Positions 25,940 through 34,485 of a stretch of DNA of 64,000 bases are shown piece by piece. The notes beneath the pieces were generated by a model. It saw only the letters and a list, made by a program, of their open reading frames with translations, was not told the DNA's origin and searched no databases. Numbering within the stretch: the first letter of the stretch is position 1; each line of letters opens with the position of its first letter. The position numbers and the translations under genes are program-made. Source of the stretch: CAVQCX01 sp963775335 (GTDB lineage Bacteria; Pseudomonadota; Gammaproteobacteria; Chromatiales; Chromatiaceae); the NCBI GenBank assembly GCA_963775335.1, contig CAVZIJ010000003.1:620001-684000 (forward strand), in the 5' to 3' direction.

Positions 25940-27168
25940 GTCGCCCCAAGCTCGATCATGCGCCCTGCGCCTTGGACGTCGTGGCTGGCCACCTGATGCT
26001 CGGCGGCGTTCCGGTCGCCGCGCTCGCGGCCCGGGGCGGAGGAACGCCTTTCTACGCTTACGATCGGGCCAAGATCAGTGAGCGTATCGCCCGCCTGCGC
26101 GCCAGCCTTCCCGAGACCTTACGGCTGCACTATGCCGTGAAGGCCAATCCCATGCCAGCGGTGGTGCACCATCTCGCTTGTCTGGTAGATGGACTCGATG
26201 TGGCTTCCGTGGGGGAGCTGCGCATCGCGCTGGATACGGGAAAGGCGCCAAGGACGATCAGCTTCGCTGGACCGGGCAAGACCGATCTGGAGCTGCGGGC
26301 GTCCGCAGCCTCGGGCATCACCGTGAACCTCGAGTCCGCCGCCGAGGCCGGGCGCCTGGCCAGCGCCGGTGAGGCCGTTGCCGGGCGCCCCCGGGCGGCC
26401 CTGCGCGTCAACCCGGATTTCGAAGTGAAGTCCTCCGGGATGAAGATGGGCGGCGGCGCCCGCCCCTTTGGGGTGGACACCGAGCTTGCCCCGGGCGTGC
26501 TCCGGCGGATCGGCGAGCTGGGGCTCGATTTCCGGGGGCTGCACATGTTCAGCGGCTCCCAGGCACTGCGCGTCGAGAGCCTCGTCGAGGCCCAGAACGC
26601 GACCTTCGATTTGGCGTTGCGTCTGGCGGGGGCCTGCCCCGAGCCCATCCGGACCCTCAATATAGGGGGTGGCTTCGGCATCCCTTATTTCCCCGGTGAA
26701 CGGCGACTCGATCTCGCCCCGATCGCCGAGAATCTGGCCAGCAGGGTCGAGCAGGCGCGGCGGGAGCTCGGCGACGTGGAGATCATCATCGAGCTCGGAC
26801 GTTATCTGGTCGGGGAGGCAGGGGTCTACGTCTGCGAGGTGATCGAGCGCAAGGAGTCCCGGGGCCAGGTCTACCTGGTCACCAACGGCGGTCTGCACCA
26901 CCACTTGGCGGCTTCGGGCAACTTCGGCCAGGTGATCCGCAAGAATTATCCGGTCGTGTTGGCCGATCGAGTGGATTCCGGTGAACGGGAGACCGTGACG
27001 GTCGTCGGGCCGCTGTGCACTCCCCTGGATCTGATCGCCGACCGCGTCGAGCTTCCGCCGGCCGCACCAGGCGACCTGATCGCGGTGCTGCAGTCCGGCG
27101 CCTACGGCCGCTCCGCCAGCCCGCTGGGCTTCCTCAGCCACCCCGCCCCGGTGGAGATGCTGGTCTGA
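25936..27168 (+). CDS. PLP-dependent decarboxylase, exosortase A system-associated
   Basis: This is a fold-type III PLP enzyme of the diaminopimelate/ornithine decarboxylase family, 410 residues, of the subgroup found in XrtA loci (TIGR03099 type). The PLP-binding Lys is in LHYAVKANP (Lys69), the phosphate-binding glycines are in LNIGGGFGIPY, and the C-terminal C-x-x-x-D loop reads GPLCTPLDLIADR. By family it would remove the carboxylate from an amino acid held in its active site. The pairing with an acyl ligase suggests that an amino acid or aminoacyl group is built into the molecule made here, which is inference. It ends 4 bases before the stop of the convergent hydrolase gene. Confidence 0.93.
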   Translation: MSRPKLDHAPCALDVVAGHLMLGGVPVAALAARGGGTPFYAYDRAKISERIARLRASLPETLRLHYAVKANPMPAVVHHLACLVDGLDVASVGELRIALDTGKAPRTISFAGPGKTDLELRASAASGITVNLESAAEAGRLASAGEAVAGRPRAALRVNPDFEVKSSGMKMGGGARPFGVDTELAPGVLRRIGELGLDFRGLHMFSGSQALRVESLVEAQNATFDLALRLAGACPEPIRTLNIGGGFGIPYFPGERRLDLAPIAENLASRVEQARRELGDVEIIIELGRYLVGEAGVYVCEVIERKESRGQVYLVTNGGLHHHLAASGNFGQVIRKNYPVVLADRVDSGERETVTVVGPLCTPLDLIADRVELPPAAPGDLIAVLQSGAYGRSASPLGFLSHPAPVEMLV

Positions 27169-27172
27169 GGGG

Positions 27173-28084
27173 TCAACCGCGGTCCAACGCTTTGACCCAC
27201 TCCAGCGTCCAGCTGGCCACCTGATCGCGCCAGCGGGCACTGGAGAAGGTGTGATCCGCGTCTTCGAGTCTGCGCTGGCTGACGCGTGCCGCACCCATCA
27301 GGCGCCGCCACGGGCGGGATCCGGCCGCTACGCGCGCAAATTCGGCGGCCGTCAGATCCCTGCCGCTGAGGATGACCAGGACGGGGCCGCGAAACCGCTG
27401 CAGGCTCGAGAGGAGCCGGTCCGGCAATGGACGCGCGGCCGGGCCGGGCGTCGCGCGGCCCGCGGTGGAGGCGGTAGGGGGGCGCCCGCCCGAGCTGCTC
27501 CGCGCCAGGGCCCGGCGCAAGAAGGTCAGCAAAGACGAGAACGAGGCGCGCGGGTCGAATTGTCCGCAAAAGATCTTCTTCCAGAGGCCTCGACTGAATA
27601 GGCGGTCAACGTAGTAGCGCCCCAGCATGACTCGGGCCTCGCCCTGCTCGGTGCGAGCCCATGGGTTCACCAGGACCAAACCTTTCACCCTGGGGTCCTG
27701 TGGCGCATAGAAGGACGCGGCGGTCGCCGCGTCGCACAGCCCCCAGAGCACGGCGCCGGACAGGCCTGGCTGGGCCGCAAGAAAGGCGTCCAGTGCTCGC
27801 TCGATGTCCTCGTGGACGTCTTCGAAGCTGCGCATCTCGCCCTCGCTGTCGCCCATGCCGCGATAGTCGAACCGGAGAACGGAAATGCCCTGAAGGGCCA
27901 GCGCACGGGCGAGCAGCACGAACTGACGATGGCTTCCCACCCGTGTCTGCGGACCTCCGACCACGACCAGGACCCCCAGACCGTCGGCCCCGGGTACCAC
28001 GCCGTGCAGAATTCCGTACAGGCGCTCGCCTTCGCATTCGAAGACCAGCGGTCGCTCCAGGGCGATCCCCCCCTCGTCCGTCAT
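27173..28084 (-). CDS. Alpha/beta hydrolase 1, exosortase A system-associated
   Basis: The 303-residue protein is an alpha/beta hydrolase of the kind encoded in XrtA loci (TIGR03100 type). The strand-turn-helix elbow is LWGLCDAATAA, so the nucleophile position is Cys117 rather than Ser; RFDYRGMGDSEG and the final ADHTFSSARW (His) complete the outline. Thioester hydrolysis or transfer would fit a Cys nucleophile and a carrier-protein partner, but no reaction has been shown for the family. An internal stretch (about 215-240) rich in Ser, Gly, Pro and Ala looks like a flexible loop. The ATG at 28084 overlaps the stop of hydrolase 2 (ATGA). Confidence 0.92.
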   Translation of the reverse strand: MTDEGGIALERPLVFECEGERLYGILHGVVPGADGLGVLVVVGGPQTRVGSHRQFVLLARALALQGISVLRFDYRGMGDSEGEMRSFEDVHEDIERALDAFLAAQPGLSGAVLWGLCDAATAASFYAPQDPRVKGLVLVNPWARTEQGEARVMLGRYYVDRLFSRGLWKKIFCGQFDPRASFSSLLTFLRRALARSSSGGRPPTASTAGRATPGPAARPLPDRLLSSLQRFRGPVLVILSGRDLTAAEFARVAAGSRPWRRLMGAARVSQRRLEDADHTFSSARWRDQVASWTLEWVKALDRG

Positions 28085-28923
28085 CGACCAAGCGCCCGAC
28101 AGGTCCGATCGATCAGAGCCGGCGCCTCGGCAATCTCCTGGGTCGCCCAGAACTGGGGCCCCGGCACCGACTCCCAGGTCAGAGGGACACCGGTGGCTCT
28201 CCACGCCTCGATCTGCCGCTCGGAAGCGGGACCGAGATCCCCCCCGAAGGAGCCGCCCAGCTCGAGCCAAACCACCCCCCGGGGTGGCCGTGCCCGCAGC
28301 TCACCGAGCCGCAGGGAGCCCAGCCCGGCCGCCAGCGCAGAGGACAGGCGGTAGCCCGCGATCTCGATGGACCCGGCCTGCTCCAGCTCCCGGCGCAACT
28401 CCCGCGTCGACGAAGCTCCGCCCTCCCGCTGAAGCCCGGCCGCCAGCTTGAGTCTCAGGAACTGGTTGAGAATCGCCTCTCCACTCAGCGCCGGCTGCCA
28501 CAACACCAGCTGTGAAGCGTGCAGGAAACCGCCGTTGAGAGCGTCGGCGGCAAGCAGGGCGCCCGCGCGCATCGCCCAGACGATCAAGCTATCGGCCGCG
28601 CCACCGAGGTGATCGGCACAGGCGCGCAGGTCCTCCCTCCAGAGCTCGAGGGTCGCGTCGGCGAAATCGCCCGCGCTGTCGCCGGTCCCATACAGGTCCG
28701 GAACGAGGACAGCGAATCCGGTCCGCGCGAGCGCTCTCGCCTGGAGGGCTAGCATGCGGCGCGCCTTGTTCATCTCTTCGGCAAACGGCGGGACGAAAAG
28801 GACTCTCGCCACCGCCGGATCCTCGCGGGGCGGACCGTAGATCAGGGCGAACACTCGACGCTCTCCCACATCGAGGTACGTGGGGCGCCCGGCTGACTCG
28901 AGGCGGCGGACAGACTCATCCAA
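28081..28923 (-). CDS. Alpha/beta hydrolase 2, exosortase A system-associated
   Basis: The second XrtA-associated hydrolase (TIGR03101 type) has 280 residues. The core is recognisable: VLFVPPFAEEMNKARRM (41-57), VLVPDLYGTGDSAGDF (72-87) and the elbow region IVWAMRAGALLAAD. At the elbow (116-121, WAMRAG) there is no Ser, Cys or Asp at the nucleophile position, so it may not be a classical hydrolase; it may bind the substrate or form a pair with hydrolase 1. I propose the TTG at 28923 as start, overlapping the acyl carrier protein stop by 8 bases; no ATG or GTG in frame lies before the conserved sequence. Confidence 0.88.
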   Translation of the reverse strand: MDESVRRLESAGRPTYLDVGERRVFALIYGPPREDPAVARVLFVPPFAEEMNKARRMLALQARALARTGFAVLVPDLYGTGDSAGDFADATLELWREDLRACADHLGGAADSLIVWAMRAGALLAADALNGGFLHASQLVLWQPALSGEAILNQFLRLKLAAGLQREGGASSTRELRRELEQAGSIEIAGYRLSSALAAGLGSLRLGELRARPPRGVVWLELGGSFGGDLGPASERQIEAWRATGVPLTWESVPGPQFWATQEIAEAPALIDRTCRALGR

Positions 28924-29164
28924 GATTGCGGTCGACGAGCTGCGCGAGGGTTCCCAGGGTCTCGAACACGTCGGCGGTGATCTGGTCGTCCTCAATGGTA
29001 AGGCCGAACGCATCTTCCAGAGCGGTGATGACGGAGACCACTGCCATGGAATCGAACTCGGGCACGGCACCCAGAAGCGGCGAGTCGGGGGTCATGGCGA
29101 GCGTACGCTCGCCGAGCTGGAGCACATCGCCGACGATGGCTCGCACTTGTTCGAAGGTCGACAT
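28916..29164 (-). CDS. Acyl carrier protein of the exosortase A-associated pathway
   Basis: This 82-residue acyl carrier protein would carry an intermediate as a thioester on 4'-phosphopantetheine. The attachment site is Ser39 in PEFDSMAVVSVITALED; the helix II and III residues that follow are conserved. It is distinct from the fatty-acid AcpP (no DSLDTVEL) and belongs with the hydrolase pair encoded directly downstream in an overlapping operon. ATG 29164 is the chosen start (MSTFEQV); ATG 29182 adds six residues. It is the likely acceptor of the acyl group activated by the ligase at 24344-25939 and a likely client of the Sfp-type transferase at 20239-20997. Confidence 0.92.
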   Translation of the reverse strand: MSTFEQVRAIVGDVLQLGERTLAMTPDSPLLGAVPEFDSMAVVSVITALEDAFGLTIEDDQITADVFETLGTLAQLVDRNLG

Positions 29165-29563
29165 CTCAGCCTTGATCCCCATGGGTATCTTGGCCCCAGC
29201 ACATGCAGGCCGATTTGTATTGACCCGGGAATCCCCCAGGCGCGGAGCGATGGCGTCCATGCGATGGCTAACGGGAACATTCCCCTCGACTATCGCTGCT
29301 CTGGCCATCACCGCAGGGGCCGGATCGATCGGTGCGAGGCCCTTCGCTGGATCGATCAACACGTCTGCGGACGGATTGTAGCGAATCCGGCTGCGTTGCA
29401 GAGGAGCTTACGGTTCAGACCAGCGATTCAGGCCGTCTCAGCTGCAAGATGGCGTTTCTACGGAGAGGTTCGAGCCAAACTTCTGAATCCCTACGAATCC
29501 GGTTGCGGATTGTAGGCCACTCGCATAGGATACCTCGGTAGTCCAGGCCACGCCTATTGCGCC
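29165..29563. other. Divergent intergenic region between the ACP operon and the TPR gene
   Basis: These 399 bases must contain promoters for both directions. I see no open frame with recognisable content. One candidate plus-strand promoter is listed separately (29503-29531). Confidence 0.5.
29503..29531 (+). promoter_or_regulatory. Candidate sigma-70-type promoter for the TPR gene
   Basis: TTGCGG (29503-29508) and TAGGAT (29526-29531) are 17 bases apart, 33 bases upstream of the start codon at 29564. Both hexamers deviate from consensus. Confidence 0.3.
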
Positions 29564-30250
29564 ATGGGGTCCGTGAGATCGTCCGCCACTACCGCTTTCG
29601 TGCTCGGGGCTCTGTTGCTGCCCTTGACCGGACCCGCGTTCGCAGTTGGGTGGTACGGGAAAACACTGGAGGGTCAACCATGTTCCGGAGGGGGGCAGGG
29701 ATATGGCCCCTACGACTATTCCGATCCGGCCACCCACGGCCCTCCGCTCCAGATCGTCGAAGCCTATCATTTCACGAAAGACGTTCAGCAGGGGAATCCC
29801 TCGGGGCCACGGATTGGAAACTTGGACTATACGCTGCGCGCGTTTCCCAACCACTATCCGGCCCTGGACACCTTGGTCCGCGATTACTTTATCGACAAAA
29901 AGCTCCTGCCAACTCCGCCTGAGTGTTATTTTTATCGGGCCATCGTATTCAAACCCAATGACGCTAATGTCTATGCGCTGTTCGGCGTCTACATGCAACG
30001 CCGCGGCAAGGTCGCGGATGCCGTGAAACTATACCAGCAATCGTTGGCCCTGCGCCCGAGCAACCCGGAGGTCCATTACGACCTGGGTCTCGCGCTGGCC
30101 AAGCTAGGTCGCTATGCAGAGGCCCGCAGCCAGGCGCAGCTGGCCTATGCGGGCGGGTACCCTTTGCCGGGATTGAGAAACATCCTCAAACGTGCCGGAC
30201 AGTGGACCGACTCGTCCAAAGGGCGCGCCCCGCAGCACGGATCCCACTGA
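29564..30250 (+). CDS. Exported TPR-repeat protein with GPYDY motif
   Basis: The 228-residue protein has a signal peptide (1-27, cleavage after PAFA) and a mature N-terminal segment with GYGPYDYSDP (about 46-55), LQIVEAYHFTKDV and GNLDYTLRAFPNHYPAL. This motif series recurs in an uncharacterised family of exported TPR proteins. Two tetratricopeptide repeats follow (about 134-200: ALFGVYMQRRGKVADAVKLYQ, LGLALAKLGRYAEARSQA). The tail is short and polar and has no PEP-CTERM sorting signal. Its position between the ACP arm and the asparagine-synthase-like gene suggests a scaffold role in the extracellular or periplasmic part of the system, which is inference. Confidence 0.8.
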   Translation: MGSVRSSATTAFVLGALLLPLTGPAFAVGWYGKTLEGQPCSGGGQGYGPYDYSDPATHGPPLQIVEAYHFTKDVQQGNPSGPRIGNLDYTLRAFPNHYPALDTLVRDYFIDKKLLPTPPECYFYRAIVFKPNDANVYALFGVYMQRRGKVADAVKLYQQSLALRPSNPEVHYDLGLALAKLGRYAEARSQAQLAYAGGYPLPGLRNILKRAGQWTDSSKGRAPQHGSH

Positions 30251-30273
30251 ACGATCTTTGCCCGATAGGCTCG

Positions 30274-32100
30274 ATGACCCCCTTCTCTGGGCTCTACTGT
30301 CCCGGACGCTCCGCGACGGACATCTGCGGCATGCTTGCCCGTTTGGAGCCCGCTCGGCCCTTGGATCAGCCCCTCGGGGTCGCTTCGGCCGGCTTGCTCG
30401 CCGCCCAGGGGCAAACGTCCGAGCGGGACGGCCTGCTCGCGGCCTGGAACGGAGCTCTGCGCTGGTCGAGCACTGCGCCCTTGGCGGTTTTGGAGGCGCC
30501 CTCACCCGGAGCGGCAATCCGCGAGGCCTACCAGGCCCTGGGTGTCGAGTTCCCCCGTGTCATCGGTGGCCATTTCGCCTGCGCCCTCATCGATACGGCT
30601 GAGAGACGGGCCGTCTTGGCGATCGATCGGACCGGCGTCCAACCGATCTATTTTGCCTCCCTCCCCGACGGCGGGCTTGTTTTCGGTCAACGCCTCGCCT
30701 CAGTGATCCGCGTCGGGGCCGTGCCCCGGACGCTCTCGGAGCAATCCCTGTACGACTACGTCTATTTCCACATGATCCCGAGCCCGTACACGGTGCTTGA
30801 GGGAGTGCGCAAGCTCGCCCCGGGCTCGTTCCTGGTGCTCGAGGAAGGCCATCTTCAGACTCGGGATCATTGGCGACCTCAGTTTACCTTAACCGGGGGC
30901 ACGGCCAAGCTCTCCGAGGCGCTCCTCCCCACCTTGGAGACGGCGGTCAGAGACAGCTGCGAAGGGGCGGTCGCCCCCGGTGCCTTTCTGAGCGGGGGGC
31001 TCGACAGCTCGAGCGTTGCCGGACTGATGGCCCGGACGCCGACGCGACAGCCTGTCGACACGTTCTCGATCGGCTTCGACGCCGCCGGGTATGACGAGAT
31101 GGCTTACGCCCGCATTGCGTCACGGCATTTCGGGACCCGCCAGCACGAGCTCTACGTAAGACCCGAGGACCTCGAGGCCGCGCTGCCCGCTATCCTCACC
31201 GCGTTCGACGAGCCCTTCGGCAATTCCTCGGCGCTGCCCGCCTATCTGTGCGCCCGGCTGGCCGCGGACGCCGGGATCGACCGTCTGATCGCCGGTGACG
31301 GTGGTGACGAACTGTTCGGCGGCAACGAGCGCTATCGCACCCAGTTGATCTTCGAATGTTACGGACGCACGCCTGTCGGCCTACGCTCGCGCATCGTCGA
31401 GCCGCTGGTGCAACGCACCGAGCTGGGCACGCGACTCCCGCTGTGGCGCAAGGCGCGCAGCTATGTAACACAGGCTGCCGTCCCCCTGCCCGACCGACTC
31501 GAGGCTTACAACTTTCTGCACCGCCATCAACCGGAGGAGATGTTCGACCCCGGATTCCTGGCCGCCGTGGATACGGCCCGGCCGCTTTCACTGCTGCGCA
31601 CTCGGTTCAACGCTCTGGGTGCGGAGGTCGGCGCGATTAATCGCATGCTCTACCTCGACTGGAAGTTCACACTGGCGGACAACGATCTCCCCAAAGTTCG
31701 CACGACCTGCGCCCTGGCCGGCGTCGACGTGGCCTTCCCCATGCTCGACGATCGGGTCATCGACCTGTCCTGCCGTGTTCCGGGTCCCGCAAAGCTGGAC
31801 CTTCTACGCCTTCGCCGATTCTACAAGGGGGCGGTACGCGGGTTTCTTCCCCGGGAGATCCTCAAGAAACGCAAGCACGGCTTCGGGCTGCCTTTCGGAC
31901 TCTGGATGCGAACCCATGAGCCGTTGCGTGCCCTCGCATATGACAGCCTCGCCAGCCTGAAGCGCCGAAACATCGTGCGAGCCGACTTCATCGACCGCGC
32001 CATGGCGCTGCACCGCGCCAGCCACGCCCCGTATTTCGGTGAGCTGATCTGGATTCTGATGGCCCTGGAGATCTGGCTGACCGGCTTCCTCGCCCCGTAG
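30274..32100 (+). CDS. Asparagine-synthase-like protein lacking the N-terminal Cys
   Basis: The 608-residue protein has the two-domain plan of glutamine-dependent asparagine synthases. The C-terminal synthetase domain is complete: pyrophosphate loop FLSGGLDSSSVAGL (about 236-249), GDGGDELFGGNERY and KTRKHGFG-like KKRKHGFGLPFGLW. The N-terminal domain (about 1-200) has the amidotransferase fold outline (GGHFACALIDTAE, RTGVQPIYFA, PSPYTVLEGVRKLAPG) but does not begin with Met-Cys; it starts MTPFSGLYC, so the usual glutaminase nucleophile is missing. It may use free ammonia or another amine, as beta-lactam synthetase-like relatives do. I chose the ATG at 30274, 23 bases after the TPR gene. Confidence 0.87.
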   Translation: MTPFSGLYCPGRSATDICGMLARLEPARPLDQPLGVASAGLLAAQGQTSERDGLLAAWNGALRWSSTAPLAVLEAPSPGAAIREAYQALGVEFPRVIGGHFACALIDTAERRAVLAIDRTGVQPIYFASLPDGGLVFGQRLASVIRVGAVPRTLSEQSLYDYVYFHMIPSPYTVLEGVRKLAPGSFLVLEEGHLQTRDHWRPQFTLTGGTAKLSEALLPTLETAVRDSCEGAVAPGAFLSGGLDSSSVAGLMARTPTRQPVDTFSIGFDAAGYDEMAYARIASRHFGTRQHELYVRPEDLEAALPAILTAFDEPFGNSSALPAYLCARLAADAGIDRLIAGDGGDELFGGNERYRTQLIFECYGRTPVGLRSRIVEPLVQRTELGTRLPLWRKARSYVTQAAVPLPDRLEAYNFLHRHQPEEMFDPGFLAAVDTARPLSLLRTRFNALGAEVGAINRMLYLDWKFTLADNDLPKVRTTCALAGVDVAFPMLDDRVIDLSCRVPGPAKLDLLRLRRFYKGAVRGFLPREILKKRKHGFGLPFGLWMRTHEPLRALAYDSLASLKRRNIVRADFIDRAMALHRASHAPYFGELIWILMALEIWLTGFLAP

Positions 32101-32127
32101 GGCCGGCCGCCGCGCGCGCGGTCGCTG

Positions 32128-33090
32128 CTATCGGCCCGCCCGACAATTGAGGGCCATGCGGACAACGAATCGCGCGGGCGCCCTGTCCCAAGGTGTGAAC
32201 CGCTTGAGCGCCCAAGCGGAGGTGGAGCTGATGGACACGCCCGGCTCGGTGGTCACCGCAGCCCTGAAACCGAGATCCGCGACCAGGCGGGCATCCCGCT
32301 CCGAGAAATCCATCCCCGGTTTGCCGTTTGGATAGGCGAAAAGGTCAATGGGCCTGTCCAGAAGGTGCTGGAGATCCTCGCGACCACCCGCGATCTCCTC
32401 ATGGGCCTGCGCGTCGGTGAGCCGCGCCAGGATCGGGTGAGAGCGCGTGTGCGCCCCGATGTCCATACCCTGTGCCACCAGCGAGCGAAGCTGCCCGGAG
32501 CTCATCATCAGGTTGTCCGGGAGATTCGCCCCCACCCGCCTTTCCAGCCACCGTACCTTGGTTGCCCGCTCGTGCGGCGCGAGGTGCTTCAGGCGTCGGA
32601 TCAGCCCCTCCGCGATCCTGGCTCGCTCCGCGGGCCCCGCCAGGCTCATCACCCCCAGCCCCACTTTCAGCGGGCTCAGATCAATTTCCGACCCCTGGGC
32701 CGCGCGCATGGCCTCGATGATCGTATCGTTCCACATTCGCCCGCCGTCCAGATACCCGCTCGCCACGAAGAACGTCGCGGGCAGACCCAGAGACGCCAAG
32801 ACAGGCAGAGCGACATCGTGGTTGTCGGCATAGCCGTCGTCGAACGTGATGCAGACGCTGCGCTCCGGCAGCTTGCGCATGGGGAGAAGCTCGACTGCTT
32901 CCGCCAGTGGCAGAACCTGAAAGCGCCCCGCAAGGGTCTGCATCTGGCGCAGGAATTCCCCGGAAGTGATCTCCTCGGGGCGCATCGGGTCCGGTAGCCG
33001 GAGCACCCGATGGTAGATCAGGATCGACAGGCAAGTCTCGCCCCGCACCCGGAACGCCGGCGACAGGGCCGCATCGATCCAGGAGCGCAC
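32128..33090 (-). CDS. Polysaccharide deacetylase (NodB family, CE4)
   Basis: The 320-residue enzyme should remove acetyl groups from N-acetylated sugars of the exopolysaccharide. The CE4 motifs are present: TFDDGYADN (82-90) with the catalytic and metal-binding Asp pair, and IGAHTRSHPIL with the two metal-binding His (H-x3-H); FAYPNGKPGMDF is motif 3. No signal peptide is seen, so it may act on the cytoplasmic or membrane face. The GTG at 33090 overlaps the stop of the upstream polymerase-like gene, which fixes the start. It is the last gene of the long minus-strand polysaccharide operon and is distinct from the TIGR03006-type deacetylase at 41571-42446. Confidence 0.9.
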   Translation of the reverse strand: MRSWIDAALSPAFRVRGETCLSILIYHRVLRLPDPMRPEEITSGEFLRQMQTLAGRFQVLPLAEAVELLPMRKLPERSVCITFDDGYADNHDVALPVLASLGLPATFFVASGYLDGGRMWNDTIIEAMRAAQGSEIDLSPLKVGLGVMSLAGPAERARIAEGLIRRLKHLAPHERATKVRWLERRVGANLPDNLMMSSGQLRSLVAQGMDIGAHTRSHPILARLTDAQAHEEIAGGREDLQHLLDRPIDLFAYPNGKPGMDFSERDARLVADLGFRAAVTTEPGVSISSTSAWALKRFTPWDRAPARFVVRMALNCRAGR

Positions 33091-34412
33091 TAACCCTGTT
33101 CCCGGCGGGGGGTAGGCAACCCTGCGGAGTGCGAAGCGCCGATCTTGGCCGTCGCGGCCGCTCGGGTCTTGCCGGCGATTTGTGCTCGGGTGATCTCCGC
33201 CAGCATGACTATGATGGATACGTAGTGCCAGGGAAGGTCGAAATAGGAAAGGCTCAGGAACGCGCCCCCAGTGGCGTAGGCCACCAGACCAACTTGCATC
33301 ATCCGGGCCAGCCTCACGGCCCAGTCCAGCTCGGTGAGCTCCCGACCGCGCCTGATCACCCAGGACGCGGAGAACCAGCTCAGTAGGTAGATGGTGAACC
33401 AGAGCACGAACCCGATCCATCCGTGATCCGCGATGACGCTGAAGTAGATACTGTGGGCAGCGTGCACATTGGTGGGCTCCGGTGCGTAGCGTGCGAACGA
33501 CCCCCGCTGCCAAGACTCCAGCCCCGCGCCGGTAATCCGACCGTTAGCTACGGCCACTGCATAGTGCCAGGCGTTTATTCGGCCCATCGCCGACTGGTCT
33601 TGCTCGTAGTTGCCTATACTCGCCATTCGGTCGTGCCACTCCTGGGGCATGAACATAAACACGGCGGGCAATATGATCAGCAACCCAAGTGCCCAGGCCA
33701 GCTTGTTGCGGCTTTTGGCCCAGAAGAACCCGGACACCGCGAATAGGGCGAGAAAAGCCCCGCGCGACTGAGAGCCCGCGACCGCCACCAGGCTGAGCCC
33801 CATGGCGAGCAGCAGACCGCGCTTGACCCGGGGATCGGGCGAGATCTGACGCAGATACTCCATCAGCGGCAGGATCATCAGGACGGCCAGTGCCAGGCTG
33901 TTATTGTCCTGAATGAATGATCCGGGTGGTCCCCAGACGCGGTCTCCGCCGCCGTGCACGAGTGTGAAAAGGCCGCCTTTGAGGCCGAAATACCCGATGG
34001 ACACGACAATGACCCAGATCAGCTGAATGATCCGTTCTCGGTCGTTGATCAGCATCATCGTGATGAAGGTGAGCAGCTGGATCTTGAGTATCTTGATGTA
34101 CTCATGCAGGGCATTGTCCGGATACAGGGCGAACAGGGTCGTGATGCCCATCCAGGCGATGAAGACGATCCAGACAATCACCACGGGCCGCATCGGAATT
34201 CTGAGGCGCTCTTTGGTGAAGAACAGCGACGCGAAAAGGGTCAGCGCTACGATCTGGGCATAAGGGAAGTTGACGGCGAAGCCCCAGGCGAGCCGGTGCG
34301 GATTCATGTAGCTCAGCCATGCCCATGTGAGTATCCCCACGTACGGCCGCCTGAGGATCAACGGAAGCAGGCCGAAGACGATCAGCGTGACGGTGATGTC
34401 GCGAAGGGGCAT
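33090..34412 (-). CDS. O-antigen ligase/polymerase-like membrane protein, exosortase A system-associated
   Basis: The 440 residues contain about eleven membrane segments and the Wzy/WaaL-type periplasmic loop (about 255-320) with FARYAPEPTNVHAAHSIYF and VIADHGWIGF. It matches the XrtA-linked subgroup called putative O-glycosylation ligase (TIGR03097 type). The role would be to polymerise the repeat unit or to transfer the chain to protein, and which of the two is not known. The ATG lies 73 bases downstream of the glycosyltransferase gene and the stop overlaps the deacetylase GTG. The protein start, RDITVTLIVFGLLPLILRRP, is typical of this subgroup. Confidence 0.92.
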   Translation of the reverse strand: MPLRDITVTLIVFGLLPLILRRPYVGILTWAWLSYMNPHRLAWGFAVNFPYAQIVALTLFASLFFTKERLRIPMRPVVIVWIVFIAWMGITTLFALYPDNALHEYIKILKIQLLTFITMMLINDRERIIQLIWVIVVSIGYFGLKGGLFTLVHGGGDRVWGPPGSFIQDNNSLALAVLMILPLMEYLRQISPDPRVKRGLLLAMGLSLVAVAGSQSRGAFLALFAVSGFFWAKSRNKLAWALGLLIILPAVFMFMPQEWHDRMASIGNYEQDQSAMGRINAWHYAVAVANGRITGAGLESWQRGSFARYAPEPTNVHAAHSIYFSVIADHGWIGFVLWFTIYLLSWFSASWVIRRGRELTELDWAVRLARMMQVGLVAYATGGAFLSLSYFDLPWHYVSIIVMLAEITRAQIAGKTRAAATAKIGASHSAGLPTPRREQG

Positions 34413-34485
34413 GCCTCAGCGCTCCCGCCTCATGCCCGTCCGGGACGCTCAGCGCCCCCCCGGGGCGATGGACGGCAGGCGGCAG

